From Pedobacter steynii (lineage in GTDB: Bacteria; Bacteroidota; Bacteroidia; Sphingobacteriales; Sphingobacteriaceae), in assembly GCF_900103665.1 (NCBI RefSeq), contig NZ_FNGY01000006.1, positions 1-64,000 on the forward strand: a DNA stretch of 64,000 nt. Reading direction: 5' to 3'. The notes below the pieces were generated by a model. It ran no database searches and was not told the DNA's origin. It worked only from the letters and a program-made list of their open reading frames with translations. This document shows, in pieces, positions 63,738 to 64,000 of the stretch. A program made the position numbers and the translations under genes. Positions within the stretch are counted from its first letter, which is position 1. Every line of letters begins with the position of its first letter.

Positions 63738-64000
63738 ATGATGACTACCATTTCTAAATCTTTTAAAAATATTATTGCTTTAACTCCGGTTCCTATGGCC
63801 ATTGTGGATACCGAAATGAGGTATCTGGCTGTTTCAGAAAGATGGATCAGGATGTATGAACTTCATGATCAGGAACTGATTGGGAAATCGCATTATGAAG
63901 TGTTTCCGGAAATTGAGGAGCGTTGGAAAGAAATTCATACCGCTTGCTTAAGCGGAATAGATGATCAATCTGCAGAGGATCGGTTTGAGCGGATGGACGG
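63738..64000 (+). CDS. PAS-domain protein, 3' truncated by window
   Basis: An open frame runs from the ATG at 63738 (or 63741) to the window edge. It encodes a PAS domain (IIALTPVPMAIVDTEMRYLA; GKSHYEVFPEIEERW). It follows the triple-PAS gene by 34 bases in the same direction. Whether it goes on into a kinase core cannot be seen. Confidence 0.75.
   Translation, partial: MMTTISKSFKNIIALTPVPMAIVDTEMRYLAVSERWIRMYELHDQELIGKSHYEVFPEIEERWKEIHTACLSGIDDQSAEDRFERMD

Noticed and set aside
1..64000. CRISPR array, rRNA, tRNA or prophage module
   Set aside because: No regularly spaced repeats, no rRNA or tRNA sequence and no phage structural genes were recognised.

Overview
The window looks like chromosomal DNA from a member of the Bacteroidota, most likely Sphingobacteriaceae (Pedobacter or a close relative). 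The grounds are three SusC/SusD outer-membrane uptake modules, each with its own FecI-type sigma and FecR-type anti-sigma gene; Bacteroidota lipoprotein signals; proteins of families common in this phylum (DUF6266, DUF6686-like, DUF1569, PepSY-TM); and promoters that match the phylum's TAnnTTTG -7 box. The genus is an inference from overall similarity. I saw no tRNA, rRNA, CRISPR array or phage structural genes.

Layout. 1-769: right-hand part of an IS3-family element. 0.9-4.1 kb: a secreted protein with an HlyD/EmrA-like tail, a lipoprotein beta-carbonic anhydrase and a YcaQ/AlkZ-type DNA glycosylase. 4.2-13.4 kb (+): uptake locus 1, sigma, FecR, SusC with STN domain, SusD and a GH95-like fucosidase. 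13.5-20.7 kb (-): uptake locus 2, sigma, FecR, SusC without STN domain, SusD and a Tat-exported purple acid phosphatase, probably for a phosphorylated substrate. 20.8-31.5 kb: small regulators and enzymes (HxlR with an alpha/beta hydrolase, GNAT, VOC, DUF1569, AraC with an AhpD-like protein, YCII with an ECF42-like sigma), two gene remnants, and a 601-residue regulator joining an AraC head to a LacI-type sugar-sensing tail. 31.6-38.8 kb (-): uptake locus 3, sigma, FecR, SusC with STN domain and SusD, with the AraC-LacI fusion directly downstream and no enzyme gene.

39-48.9 kb is a stress and detoxification patchwork: NmrA-like oxidoreductase and TetR, GNAT, GH29 fucosidase, a MocR-type regulator divergent from an azoreductase, an AhpD-like protein, a membrane protein, a Crp-like regulator and an MBL hydrolase. 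The promoters of the GNAT, azoreductase/MocR and AhpD-like genes share a bipartite 30-bp motif with identical spacing, which suggests a small local MocR regulon. 49-53.6 kb holds a WGR protein followed by a SWIM zinc-finger protein. 53.6-64 kb holds a CsgG-like secreted protein, a large MscS channel, an HpnZ-like dehydrogenase with an OPA-type transporter behind a 24-bp palindrome, a small unknown protein, a PepSY-TM protein and a DUF6686-like protein downstream of a Fur-like box, and two PAS proteins; the first ends in a histidine-kinase dimerisation helix with no ATPase domain, and the second runs off the window.

The uptake loci would work as envelope-to-nucleus style relays: substrate binding at SusC/SusD is sensed through FecR, which frees the sigma factor to transcribe susCD and the attached hydrolase. 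The most unusual items are the AraC-LacI fusion, the shared MocR-type operator, the WGR/SWIM pair, the phosphatase-linked SusCD operon and the secreted HlyD-tail protein.
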